A DNA stretch of 64,000 bases. Origin: Nitrosopumilus zosterae. GTDB taxonomy: Archaea; Thermoproteota; Nitrososphaeria; Nitrososphaerales; Nitrosopumilaceae. This document shows positions 14,650-23,430 of the stretch, in pieces (within the stretch, counting starts at the first letter, position 1; each line of letters opens with the position of its first letter). The stretch spans positions 372,001 through 436,000 of the forward strand of contig NZ_AP026695.1 in the NCBI RefSeq assembly GCF_025998175.1. The letters are read 5' to 3'. Both the position numbers and the translations under genes were made by a program. The notes beneath the pieces were generated by a model, which saw only the letters and a program-made list of their open reading frames with translations, made no database searches and was not told the origin of the DNA.

Positions 14650-17600
14650 ATCTGTTATCTTATTCTCTGATTGTTATTTTCATTGCATTATCTAGTGGCA
14701 TTACAGTAATCGGATTTGATTTTTCAGAAGCTCAAACCCCTTCTAATCTAATTGTGTCTGCATCAAATTCAGTTTCTCAAAACAGATTTTCAGGACCTCA
14801 GGTAATTGAGGTTGTAATACGTGACAACAATATTGCTGATACTGGAAAAAGTGTTGGAGAGCCAGACGTTACTGTAAATGGCAAGGACTTGCGAATGGTT
14901 CAGGCAACTGACGGAAACTGGTATGGTTACTTTGCTGATAGAAGGCAGGCACAAATTGCAGATAGTACTGTTGGTTTGACTGGCAAAGGGCTTGATTTTG
15001 GTACTTTATGTGTGCGAAACTCATCAGTTCTGGGATTTTCAGTATCTGAGACTGATGGTGTAGCCATTCCTGTAAGTGGAACAGGAATAGGCGGTGCAAA
15101 CGGTTCAAATCCGCCTAATCCGATATCTCAGGACTGTGCTCTATCATCTCCTTTCACAAAAAATTCAATCAATGTAGTTAGACAGGCCAAGGCAGTAAAT
15201 CCTGGAACCACTAATGTAAAACTAGGTCAGATTGGATTGGCATCACAAGACTTGTGGCCATTTATTCAGCTTTATGATTTTTCACAGGGCGGTAATGTTG
15301 TAGTTCAATACAACAGAGGTGGTGGTCCTCAGCAGACAACACTGACATTTGATACTGCTGAAAAATTTATCAAGTTTGAACTTGATAGATCATCTTATCC
15401 AAGATCAGCTGATGTTAATTTGAAAATTACTGATATTAACTTGAACATTGATCCTACTGATGAGGACTCTTGGTCATTTGCAACTGTTGCATCGAGTCCA
15501 TCAACATATTATATGTTGTATGAAGAGTCTGGAAATATTGATGCAGATGGAACTGCCGGAGCTGTAAATCTAACTCCAACATTAAACTCTATGATGTTCA
15601 AAGACAATGGAATTTTGAAAATAAATCCAAATGTTCAGGGTCAGTCTAATGTAATTACAATCAGAGACAATGACGATTCTGAAACTAATGGTGATGGTGA
15701 AAAGGCAATATCTCTGATTTCTACAAATGGTGGCTCAATTGCTGCAGGAAAACAACCAATTACGATTACTGAGACAACACCAAACAGCGGAATCTTTGAT
15801 ACATATGATGCAAACAATGACTCTGTATTAATAACAACGCAAGATGCCCAGAGAGGAACCTCTGCATCTGTAGAATATAACAAAAAATCTCTTACTTTGT
15901 TGATTGGATTTGGAAAGGCAACCCTATCTCTTGATGAAAAGCTAAAGGGAACGGAATGGAACTCTGGAGAAGAAATGCCTGTTATTTTGATCGACTCTGA
16001 TGCAAATAAGAACAATTTGGAAAAAGAAGACCTTGACTTGTTTAATCCTTCATACAAGGCAATTCCTGCATTATCTACTGGAGACCCGTACACTCTTGGT
16101 GAGAGCGGAACTGACTCTAATACCAAAACTACTGCCTCCTTTCTGAATGGTTACACTTTAACTTCTACTGCTAATGGACAGTTTACATTATCTGGCACTG
16201 TATTGGGCTCTAGCTCCACAGTTGTTGTTGAAAAACACAGCGATAGGGCACGTATTGATCCTTCATCAAACACCGATTCTGATGCACTTGTGATAGACCT
16301 TAAAACCAATCTGACAAAACTACGTTCTTCAATTAACAACCCCTTTGATTCTGCACAGAATTTTAAGGGACTAAACATGTTCAATTACGATCTACGTTCT
16401 ATTGGTGATTTTAGTACTGTTGATATCTATCTGCTTGTTACTTCTTCATCTTCCATATTGGACTCCTCGGGAAATCCTTCTTCTGGAATAACTGCAATCA
16501 AAATTGCAACAGACACATCTGCTCAGAATTTGATAAATCTTAATTCTACAAGTCAAGTATCAAGTCCGCAAATACTTCACTCAAACTTGTTTTCAAGTTC
16601 CTTTTCGGGCAATGAAAAAATAGGCTTGATGTTTACATATCCAAACATACAAAATATTGGAACACAAACAAAACCTATTGTTGCAGACTTTTTCTCATAT
16701 GGTCTGAAAAATGACGGTTTGACCAAAACTGACAGGATTGCAAATCAAATAGTTCGTGTTGAGATGGAGGAACTTGCAAAAGACTCTGGAAAGTTTAGAG
16801 GTAGCCTAGAATATATCATGTTAAACCAGCTTAACATATTTGATTCAAAAACATACGAGTCTATAATCCCAATTGATGATGAGCCAATATTTCTTATGAT
16901 TGATGAGATGAAAGGAAATGAATCCCCAAGAATAAACTATAATGATCTGGGAACTGATGGAGTTTTCACAACCGTTTCTGATCAACAGGAAGTTTTGTCT
17001 CACATGGGGCTTGTTGTACTTTCTGTAAAATCTTTCAAACCTGGTGATACTGTGGGTGTGCAGCTAATTGACAAAGACCTAAACACAAACTCTGATCTTG
17101 TTGATGTTTACACTGTAGTTGATCCTACGAAATATCCAAACGATCCTGCAGCTGATACTGTTGGATTGCCAAATCTAGGATATAGAGATAATCAACCATT
17201 TGGACGATTACTGGAAATTACATTTGATGATGAGCGTTGGCTCAAATCAAACATTTCATATTCTGGCAAGTCATGCTCTACCATTTCTGGCAGTGATGGA
17301 TTAGCATCAACTGGATTCACTCTTGTTGAGACAGATGCAAAAACAGGCGAGTTTACGGGTAATTTCAAAATTCCTTCCCAATACTGTTCTAGGGCAAGTG
17401 GAGGTATCGTCAAAACAACCGCTGGTGTAGATATTGGTGCAGTTTATTATGACTTTAGAGGACAATCTAGTCAGGCAGCAGTTACTACCTCTAGTGCTAC
17501 TGTTGGAGCTACAAGCGGTATGGTTCAATTAGATAGAACAAGCTATCCTGTACCTATTGGTTCTGTTTCAGACTTTTATGAATCAGGAAAGTCTACCACC

Positions 17601-19748
17601 ACAAGACCTGACAATCGTTCAATCTTTCCTTATCATCTTACTGCAATTACAAAGAATGGTGATCCCAAAGCAATAGACTCTGGTGAACAAGTAGGACCAA
17701 AAGATACAGTTCTTACAATACAAATCCATGACGCAGATTATAATATGTCTCCAAACGGTGAGGATAAAATATCTAAAAACATTTCAGGTACCACAAACGG
17801 ACCTGTCAAAGTAATGATTACGCGAGGATCATCTACTCTTGTGTTGGCAACAGCTGGAGGTGAAGAAGCAAAGTCTGGAGTAATTACCGTTGGTAAGAAT
17901 GTAAAAAATGGTATTACACGAGAGATTGGACCTATTACTGAAACCTCTCCAAGCTCTGGAATTTTCCAATTTAACATTCCTGTAAGATATAGTGATGGAC
18001 CTTCATCAACAAAATGTCCTGCAACTATTGATTCTGGATTCAAAAAACTAGATGCAACAAAATCTGGTGTTCTAGCTAGATTTGATGCTGTACCATCTAC
18101 AGGAAACTATTGTATCCTACAAGGAGATATCATAACTGTAGAATATACGGACCTTGCAGATGCTTCCGGTTCTGCACGTACTGTAACTGATTCAGCAGCA
18201 TTTGATCTAAGAATGGGTTCTTTGCAATCTGACCAGCAATCTTACATCATTGGACGTGATGTAGTAATTACATTAATTGATCCTGACTTGAACTTTGATT
18301 CAAAGAAGGCAGAGACATATTCCCTTGATCTGCTAGAATGGGATTCAGATAATGCTCGAGTCACTATGGGTAATTTGGGTGGTGCTTCAACAAACAATGG
18401 CAAACTATTTGATCCTAGGCCTGTTGGATTACGTGAAACAGGTGATTCTACTGGAATCTTCCAAACTGTAATTGAGATACCCTCTGAAATCAACAACAAG
18501 CCTGTTGATAGGGGAGAAACAATCCAAATAACCTACACTGATTGGGGAACTCCTGGTTCTGATTTTGTTGGAAAAAATGATCAAAAAATAGAACTGAAAT
18601 TTAGCACATCAAACTTCCAATCCCAAATAACATTGGACAAAAAAGTATATTCCTGGACTGAAAAAGTCTACATCACAATTATTGCTCCTGATCATAACTT
18701 TGATGCAAATAAGATAGATGAGATAGGAAGCAAATCTACCAATGAAATTAAAATTTCTACACGTTCCAACAAACTATCTCAGTATAAGCTTGTAGAAACT
18801 GGAACTAATTCTGGAATATTTGTAGGCGAAGTCATCCTTACAGGTTTCAAACATGATGCAGATGGTGATCCACGAACTGGTGATATTGATGGTAAGGATA
18901 CATCACCAAGAACCGAACCAAAAAGTAACGGAGGACCAACAAATGGATTCTTGGAATCAAAAAATGATGATGGTCTTACAGTCTCATTCCAATTTACTGA
19001 AAGGGATGCCACTCTTGGTTCTGCACTAATTCGCTGGAATATAGGAACAGTTGAATGGGTTCAAGAAGCAACGTCTGCAAATGGGTATGGTATTGTCCGT
19101 GTAATCGATCCTGACATGAACCTAAATCCTGAACTTGTGAATACCTTCTCAATTGATGTTTGGTCTGATTCTGATCTTGGTGGCATTGACCTAACAGTTA
19201 CCGAGACAGGTCAGGCAACTGGAATATTTGAAGGAGAGGTCAAGTTTACCAGCAATGATCAGTCATCTGGTCACCGATTGCGTGTAAATGATGGTGATTA
19301 TGTCACTGCAAAATATGAGGACAACACTTTGCCAAAACCATATACAACTGCTGATGAGCTAAAAATTTCCGCTAGTACTATTGTGGGCCCTGTTGTTGCT
19401 CCACTAGAACGTGTTCCTGTAGGAAATGCTAGAATTGTTGATTCGTTTGGTAATATTGTTAACCAAGTAAAAGTTGATCAGCAAATTCAGATAGCATCAG
19501 ATATTGCAAACAACAACATTGCACAACAACCATTCACATATCTTGTACAAATCCAAGATTCAAACAATACCGTAATCTCATTGTCTTGGATTACAGGCAG
19601 TCTTAAAACAAATCAGAATTTCTCCCCCGCTGTATCTTGGATTCCACAAAGTCCAGGCCAATACAATGCAACAGTATTTGTTTGGAACAGTCTTTCAAAT
19701 CCAATTGCATTAAGCCCTACAGCCTCATTCACAATTGATGTTTCTTAA
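14646..19748 (+). CDS. S-layer-type surface protein
   Basis: The 1700-residue protein starts at TTG 14646, within the stop codon of the upstream gene, and has a signal peptide (SLIVIFIALSSGITVIG). The rest is a chain of Asp- and Thr-rich beta-sandwich repeats, marked by recurring 'V.ITDxDxNxDP' and 'ETGxxTGIFxGE' motifs (for example 'LIDPDLNFDSKKAETY' and 'ETGDSTGIFQTV'). Composition and size match thaumarchaeal S-layer proteins (about 1700 residues), which form the acidic paracrystalline coat. It might be a paralogue rather than the main coat protein. The palindrome after the stop may end the transcript. Confidence 0.82.
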   Translation: MNLLSYSLIVIFIALSSGITVIGFDFSEAQTPSNLIVSASNSVSQNRFSGPQVIEVVIRDNNIADTGKSVGEPDVTVNGKDLRMVQATDGNWYGYFADRRQAQIADSTVGLTGKGLDFGTLCVRNSSVLGFSVSETDGVAIPVSGTGIGGANGSNPPNPISQDCALSSPFTKNSINVVRQAKAVNPGTTNVKLGQIGLASQDLWPFIQLYDFSQGGNVVVQYNRGGGPQQTTLTFDTAEKFIKFELDRSSYPRSADVNLKITDINLNIDPTDEDSWSFATVASSPSTYYMLYEESGNIDADGTAGAVNLTPTLNSMMFKDNGILKINPNVQGQSNVITIRDNDDSETNGDGEKAISLISTNGGSIAAGKQPITITETTPNSGIFDTYDANNDSVLITTQDAQRGTSASVEYNKKSLTLLIGFGKATLSLDEKLKGTEWNSGEEMPVILIDSDANKNNLEKEDLDLFNPSYKAIPALSTGDPYTLGESGTDSNTKTTASFLNGYTLTSTANGQFTLSGTVLGSSSTVVVEKHSDRARIDPSSNTDSDALVIDLKTNLTKLRSSINNPFDSAQNFKGLNMFNYDLRSIGDFSTVDIYLLVTSSSSILDSSGNPSSGITAIKIATDTSAQNLINLNSTSQVSSPQILHSNLFSSSFSGNEKIGLMFTYPNIQNIGTQTKPIVADFFSYGLKNDGLTKTDRIANQIVRVEMEELAKDSGKFRGSLEYIMLNQLNIFDSKTYESIIPIDDEPIFLMIDEMKGNESPRINYNDLGTDGVFTTVSDQQEVLSHMGLVVLSVKSFKPGDTVGVQLIDKDLNTNSDLVDVYTVVDPTKYPNDPAADTVGLPNLGYRDNQPFGRLLEITFDDERWLKSNISYSGKSCSTISGSDGLASTGFTLVETDAKTGEFTGNFKIPSQYCSRASGGIVKTTAGVDIGAVYYDFRGQSSQAAVTTSSATVGATSGMVQLDRTSYPVPIGSVSDFYESGKSTTTRPDNRSIFPYHLTAITKNGDPKAIDSGEQVGPKDTVLTIQIHDADYNMSPNGEDKISKNISGTTNGPVKVMITRGSSTLVLATAGGEEAKSGVITVGKNVKNGITREIGPITETSPSSGIFQFNIPVRYSDGPSSTKCPATIDSGFKKLDATKSGVLARFDAVPSTGNYCILQGDIITVEYTDLADASGSARTVTDSAAFDLRMGSLQSDQQSYIIGRDVVITLIDPDLNFDSKKAETYSLDLLEWDSDNARVTMGNLGGASTNNGKLFDPRPVGLRETGDSTGIFQTVIEIPSEINNKPVDRGETIQITYTDWGTPGSDFVGKNDQKIELKFSTSNFQSQITLDKKVYSWTEKVYITIIAPDHNFDANKIDEIGSKSTNEIKISTRSNKLSQYKLVETGTNSGIFVGEVILTGFKHDADGDPRTGDIDGKDTSPRTEPKSNGGPTNGFLESKNDDGLTVSFQFTERDATLGSALIRWNIGTVEWVQEATSANGYGIVRVIDPDMNLNPELVNTFSIDVWSDSDLGGIDLTVTETGQATGIFEGEVKFTSNDQSSGHRLRVNDGDYVTAKYEDNTLPKPYTTADELKISASTIVGPVVAPLERVPVGNARIVDSFGNIVNQVKVDQQIQIASDIANNNIAQQPFTYLVQIQDSNNTVISLSWITGSLKTNQNFSPAVSWIPQSPGQYNATVFVWNSLSNPIALSPTASFTIDVS

Positions 19749-19749
19749 T

Positions 19750-19767
19750 TTGTAAGAATTCTTACAA
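19750..19767 (+). terminator. 18-base palindrome after the S-layer gene
   Basis: TTGTAAGAATTCTTACAA is a perfect palindrome beginning two bases after the stop codon. As RNA it gives a 7-base-pair stem with an AAUU loop. No strong U-tract follows, so it could protect the 3' end of a highly expressed mRNA rather than terminate. Confidence 0.45.
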
Positions 19768-19794
19768 TTATGCATGAACATGAGTATATGCGTT

Positions 19795-19910
19795 AATTTT
19801 TAACCTCAAAATAGTGCCCTAGTTTCTGTGGAGTTGAACCCAATTGCGGTGTTGTAGTTTGATCCCATCTCATTTGTTACACAAAAATGGTTAAGCCTCT
19901 AAGAATTCAA
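19795..19910 (+). repeat. Dispersed repeat, copy A
   Basis: It shares TTTTTAACCTCAAAATAGTG with copy B, GTTGAACCCAATTGCGGTGT with copy C, and the tail GGTTAAGCCTCTAAGAATTC with copy B. It fills the gap between the S-layer gene and the convergent DM13 gene, where no coding frame is credible. Confidence 0.5.
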
Positions 19911-19960
19911 ACCAATACTTGCAAAATGATTATTTGTCTATAATCCAAAATTTCCTACAA

Positions 19961-20476
19961 TTATCTCAAAGACAATCCAGCACTTCCAAACAAGACACTG
20001 AAGGTCTTACACCAAATCAAAACTTTGTTGTATTTTTGCAGATCAGTTCCTTCAGGAATATCATAATTTTGATTTCCTTTGTTTGCTTTGAGTTTTCCTA
20101 GATTAACAATGTCTGATGCATTATCATCTGTTGACAAGTACACATACAAATCAGGACCATTAGTTGATTCAAAGTTCTCTAGTCTGAGTATGTTGTTTTT
20201 GTCTTCTAATGGAATTGTATAAGCATCTCCTTGTGCGTCATGAATTCCATCACCAACACCGATGAATATACCTGCATAAGACATTGGAACAGTCTCATCC
20301 ATCATATTCTCATCCATCATATTCTCATCCATCATAGTCTCATCTTTTGGCTGAAGAACAACATTAGTTGGTAATGCTTCATCAATTGTTGATTCCAAAA
20401 AATAAGGTGATACAGCATATGCAGATATTCCTCCGACAATTGCAACTGCAATGATTATTGGTATGGATTTATTCAT
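19961..20476 (-). CDS. Exported DM13-domain protein
   Basis: The 171-residue protein has a signal anchor, a short low-complexity stretch of three 'MMDEN/T' units (15-base DNA repeats at about 20297-20341), and a DM13 domain: 'FESTNGPDLYVYLS', 'LGKLKANKGNQNYDIP', 'VLIWCKTFSVLFG'. The conserved Cys of the family is present in 'IWCKTF'. DM13 domains are proposed redox or electron-transfer modules of secreted proteins. The gene stands alone and converges on the S-layer operon. Confidence 0.85.
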   Translation of the reverse strand: MNKSIPIIIAVAIVGGISAYAVSPYFLESTIDEALPTNVVLQPKDETMMDENMMDENMMDETVPMSYAGIFIGVGDGIHDAQGDAYTIPLEDKNNILRLENFESTNGPDLYVYLSTDDNASDIVNLGKLKANKGNQNYDIPEGTDLQKYNKVLIWCKTFSVLFGSAGLSLR

Positions 20477-20580
20477 GAATGTATTTTATGATTTTAGTAT
20501 AAAGCGTCTTTTCCAAATTAACTCCAGATTCAAAATCAATTTGGGAAATTATTAATATATTCAAAAACTAACTTGATTTA

Positions 20581-21051
20581 ATGACTTATGCATGTCCAAA
20601 AGGATTTTCCTCTGTGACTCCTCATCTTGTAATCAAAGACTGTGCAAATGCACTTGATTTTTACAAAAAAGCACTTGGAGCACAAGAGATCTATCGAAGC
20701 AAGATGCCTGATGGAAGAATAATGCATGCAATGATTCAGATAGGCAACTCTTTTGTCATGATGGCCGATGAATTTCCAGACATGGGGGCAGTAGGTCCCA
20801 ATACGCTTGGCGGAACATCAACTTCACTTCACATTTACACTGATGATGCAGACAAACTTTTCAAACAGGCAACTGATGCAGGAGCTACACCAATCATGCC
20901 TATTGCTGATATGTTTTGGGGTGATAGATATGGTCAAATTCAAGATCCATATGGACATCGCTGGGCAATTGCAACACACACCAAGGATGTTTCTCCCGAA
21001 GAGATGGAAAAGGCTGCAAAAGAAATGTTTTCTAAAGGTAACTCCTGTTAA
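20581..21051 (+). CDS. VOC-family (glyoxalase/PhnB-like) protein
   Basis: The 156-residue protein has the two-half vicinal-oxygen-chelate fold: 'TPHLVIKDCANALDFYKKAL' at the start, 'HAMIQIGNSFVMMADE', 'SLHIYTDDADKLFKQATDAG', and 'DRYGQIQDPYGHRWAIATH' at the end. This is the PhnB/'DUF1428-like' style of metal-binding VOC protein. The substrate is unknown. It is a single gene. Confidence 0.88.
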   Translation: MTYACPKGFSSVTPHLVIKDCANALDFYKKALGAQEIYRSKMPDGRIMHAMIQIGNSFVMMADEFPDMGAVGPNTLGGTSTSLHIYTDDADKLFKQATDAGATPIMPIADMFWGDRYGQIQDPYGHRWAIATHTKDVSPEEMEKAAKEMFSKGNSC

Positions 21052-21149
21052 AATCTGATTTTGTATCTCGATAACAGTTCAGGCCTTTATTGATTCGATA
21101 CAAAACATCAGAAGCACTTTTCAATGGCTGTACTTAATTTTCATACAAT

Positions 21150-21329
21150 ATGGTGATATTATATGCAATTATTGGAGCTGTGATTACTATTGGAGTTATC
21201 TTACTCCGTTATTATCTCGAAGAACGAAAAAAGAAACCTCGAAATGACAAGTTTTGTTATAATTGCAATCTAAATTTTCCAAATAACTATAATGTGTGCC
21301 CAAAATGTGGAATAAAATTTGGTAATTAA
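21150..21329 (+). CDS. 59-residue membrane zinc-ribbon protein
   Basis: The frame from ATG 21150 gives one transmembrane helix (AIIGAVITIGVILLRYYL), a basic linker and a zinc ribbon 'FCYNCNLNF...VCPKCGIKF'. Its stop lies directly before the ATG of the next gene, so it heads the four-gene chain 21150-23417. The function is unknown. The fold call rests on the two CxxC knuckles. Confidence 0.7.
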   Translation: MVILYAIIGAVITIGVILLRYYLEERKKKPRNDKFCYNCNLNFPNNYNVCPKCGIKFGN

Positions 21330-22217
21330 ATGAAAACTAGGCTCTTGATAATTATTGGAATTCTGGGTACTTTTAGCTTAATTAATCATCATCTAGCTTA
21401 TGCTGATGAACTTCAGCCCCTTCCATCTGACTTTAGAGATCTTACAGAACATGAAATTGATATCCGTCTTCTTTATGATGTAGAGGATATCTATCCAATT
21501 CCGTCTGCACCTCTTAAACAATTATCTGCTGGAGTATCCCTAAACAACATACAATGTAAACCAAATTTGCATCTGATCATCAAATACAATGATACTCCAG
21601 CATGTGTAAAATCAAAAACAGCTCAAAAATTAACAGATAAACAATCTTGGTCTCCAAGTGAAAAATTATGGAAAAAACTTGAAAATCAAATCTATTCCAT
21701 AACTGATGAATCATTTTGTCCAAAACGATGCATCAATATAGAATCTGTTGAAACGATGCAACAAGCAAATGAAAATACTAGTCTCAGAATTAATTTGCCA
21801 AGTTACATTCCAAAAAACTATGAATTTTTCAAATATTATCCTAATGAGAACGCACTAAACATTCAAATTTCTTCCAATCCCTTGACAGAAAATACAACAT
21901 GGGGTGACTTCTATTTGATGGATCATGGTATTCTTCTAACGTATATTGACTATCCCGTTACATCAGATGGTAGAACTCAAACAGCATATTGGGCAAAAAC
22001 TCAAGATGCACAAAACATATCTCGACAAGACAACGAACCAATTTTTGTAAAGGAACGAAACGTAACCTTTGACGAAGATCTTGGTATTTTGTTTCTGGGC
22101 TCACCCTCTGAAGCACAGTTTAACCTCAACGATGACATCTCAATAATAATTACAGGGTATGTTCCACAAGAAGAGATAATCAAGATTGCGCGTTCTTTTT
22201 TTGGAATTGATAAATGA
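21330..22217 (+). CDS. Exported protein with thaumarchaeal 'CxPxTAxKL' module
   Basis: The 295-residue protein has a signal peptide (MKTRLLIIIGILGTF). It then carries 'PLKQLSAGVSLNNIQCKPNL' and 'TPACVKSKTAQKLTDKQSW', the same module as in the first gene of the S-layer operon ('VACVEPENVTKL'). The remaining beta-rich region of about 170 residues is unrecognised. It ends 'GYVPQEEIIKIARSFFG', similar to lipoprotein-like carrier domains. The stop overlaps the next start (ATGA). Confidence 0.65.
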   Translation: MKTRLLIIIGILGTFSLINHHLAYADELQPLPSDFRDLTEHEIDIRLLYDVEDIYPIPSAPLKQLSAGVSLNNIQCKPNLHLIIKYNDTPACVKSKTAQKLTDKQSWSPSEKLWKKLENQIYSITDESFCPKRCINIESVETMQQANENTSLRINLPSYIPKNYEFFKYYPNENALNIQISSNPLTENTTWGDFYLMDHGILLTYIDYPVTSDGRTQTAYWAKTQDAQNISRQDNEPIFVKERNVTFDEDLGILFLGSPSEAQFNLNDDISIIITGYVPQEEIIKIARSFFGIDK

Positions 22218-23056
22218 CGAAAACTAGACTTTTGATAATTATTTGCATAACTGTTTTTGTCGTATCTAGTCTTATGGTGATTGTGTACACATATCCTGAA
22301 TTATTTGGTCTGCCAAGACCATATTCTAAAATCGGTGAATATGATGGGGCTGTTTCAGAAACGGCATTAATGATCAATGAACAATGTTTGAACAAAGATC
22401 AGTTCAGTGACTATCCATTTACTAAAACATCAAACGGCCATTATTACATTGACAATGTGATATGTGAGCGAATCAATGTAGAGCAAGGGGGATGTCTGGA
22501 ACCGTTTAGCAAAGGATTCCCTGATGAAACATGCCAGAATCGTGTAACTTTTGATCAGCCTTATGGTGAAACGGGTCCATATTTTAACAAAGAATTTTGT
22601 AATCACGTAAAATTTTGGGAACCTGCACTCACTGATACTGTTGAAAACAAACGAGTAAACTCTGAATGGCTTCACATATGCACAATTCGTGGCCTGATAG
22701 CAGATACTCCGTTGCACGACATTTCTCAAATAATGAATTATCAGGGCAAAAACTGCAATGTGTACAGATTTGGCAGTGTTGATTGTTTTGCTATTTCGTT
22801 TGACAAATGTATTCCTGCAAAAATAGAGAATACTCATTTTACTGTGGAAGGTGATCCAATTACAGTCATTGCCATGATAAAATCTGATTCTTGCTCTATA
22901 GACGTATTTCATGATGCAACACAAGATAGATTTGGAAAACAAGAAATTACAAAATATTCTTGTCCTGAAATTAAATTAGATGATAACTATCTCCACATGG
23001 TTTCATGTGTAGATGAATTTGATGAAGGAGAATATGGATTTATAATTAGAAAATGA
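22214..23056 (+). CDS. Membrane-anchored Cys-rich exported protein
   Basis: The 280-residue protein has an N-terminal anchor nearly identical to that of the preceding gene (MTKTRLLIIICITVFVV), which suggests a duplicated 5' end. The extracytoplasmic part has about 14 Cys, probably in disulfides. The family is not recognised. It overlaps both neighbours by four bases, so the three genes are translationally coupled. Confidence 0.6.
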   Translation: MTKTRLLIIICITVFVVSSLMVIVYTYPELFGLPRPYSKIGEYDGAVSETALMINEQCLNKDQFSDYPFTKTSNGHYYIDNVICERINVEQGGCLEPFSKGFPDETCQNRVTFDQPYGETGPYFNKEFCNHVKFWEPALTDTVENKRVNSEWLHICTIRGLIADTPLHDISQIMNYQGKNCNVYRFGSVDCFAISFDKCIPAKIENTHFTVEGDPITVIAMIKSDSCSIDVFHDATQDRFGKQEITKYSCPEIKLDDNYLHMVSCVDEFDEGEYGFIIRK

Positions 23057-23379
23057 AAACAGACTCTAGAATTATAATTTCAATTGACAAGCAATTCTAT
23101 AGTGACGATGATGAGATTCGCATTCATGTGTGGTTTAATCATGCGTTTTACTCTCCTGCCACATTGACTGTTCTGAGTCCAACTGGCAGAAAGATAGATT
23201 CGTCTGGACTAAAGACGGATGTGAATGTTACTGAAACGTTTGCATTTACCTGTGGTGGACCTTTTATGTTTGAGAATGGATATCATGTGATTAGAGTAGA
23301 ATGTGAAAATGTAGTAACTGAAGCAATGTTTGAGTATTACAATTCTAAAAATAGATTTGGTTCGGGGTTTGGAAAATGA
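23053..23379 (+). CDS. Ig-like beta-sandwich protein
   Basis: The 108-residue protein reads 'IIISIDKQFYSDDDEIRIHV', 'TLTVLSPTGRKIDSS' and 'NGYHVIRVECENVVTEAMFEY', the strand pattern of a macroglobulin- or Ig-like domain seen inside larger thaumarchaeal surface proteins. It lacks a signal peptide. It starts by overlap with the preceding gene, so it may be a detached domain of a once-longer protein. Confidence 0.55.
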   Translation: MKTDSRIIISIDKQFYSDDDEIRIHVWFNHAFYSPATLTVLSPTGRKIDSSGLKTDVNVTETFAFTCGGPFMFENGYHVIRVECENVVTEAMFEYYNSKNRFGSGFGK

Positions 23380-23417
23380 AAACTAGATTTTTTGTGCCTG
23401 TCTGCGTCTCATTTTAA
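23376..23417 (+). pseudogene. Truncated fourth gene of the coupled chain
   Basis: ATGA overlap with the preceding stop is followed by 'MKTRFFVPVCVSF' and a stop. This is the same N-terminus as the genes at 21330 and 22214, cut after 13 codons. The stop lies within dispersed-repeat copy D, so repeat insertion or recombination may have removed the rest. Confidence 0.4.
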
Positions 23418-23430
23418 CCCCAAAATGGTC
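23402..23430 (+). repeat. Dispersed repeat, copy D (partial)
   Basis: CTGCGTCTCATTTTAACCCC plus AAAATGGT matches the first 29 bases of copy C (TGCGTCTATTTTTAACCCC). Only the left end is present. Confidence 0.45.

Noticed and set aside
20297-20341. Three 15-base tandem repeats considered as a CRISPR or satellite
   Set aside because: They are in frame within the DM13 protein and encode a Met/Asp/Glu-rich low-complexity linker. There are no spacers.
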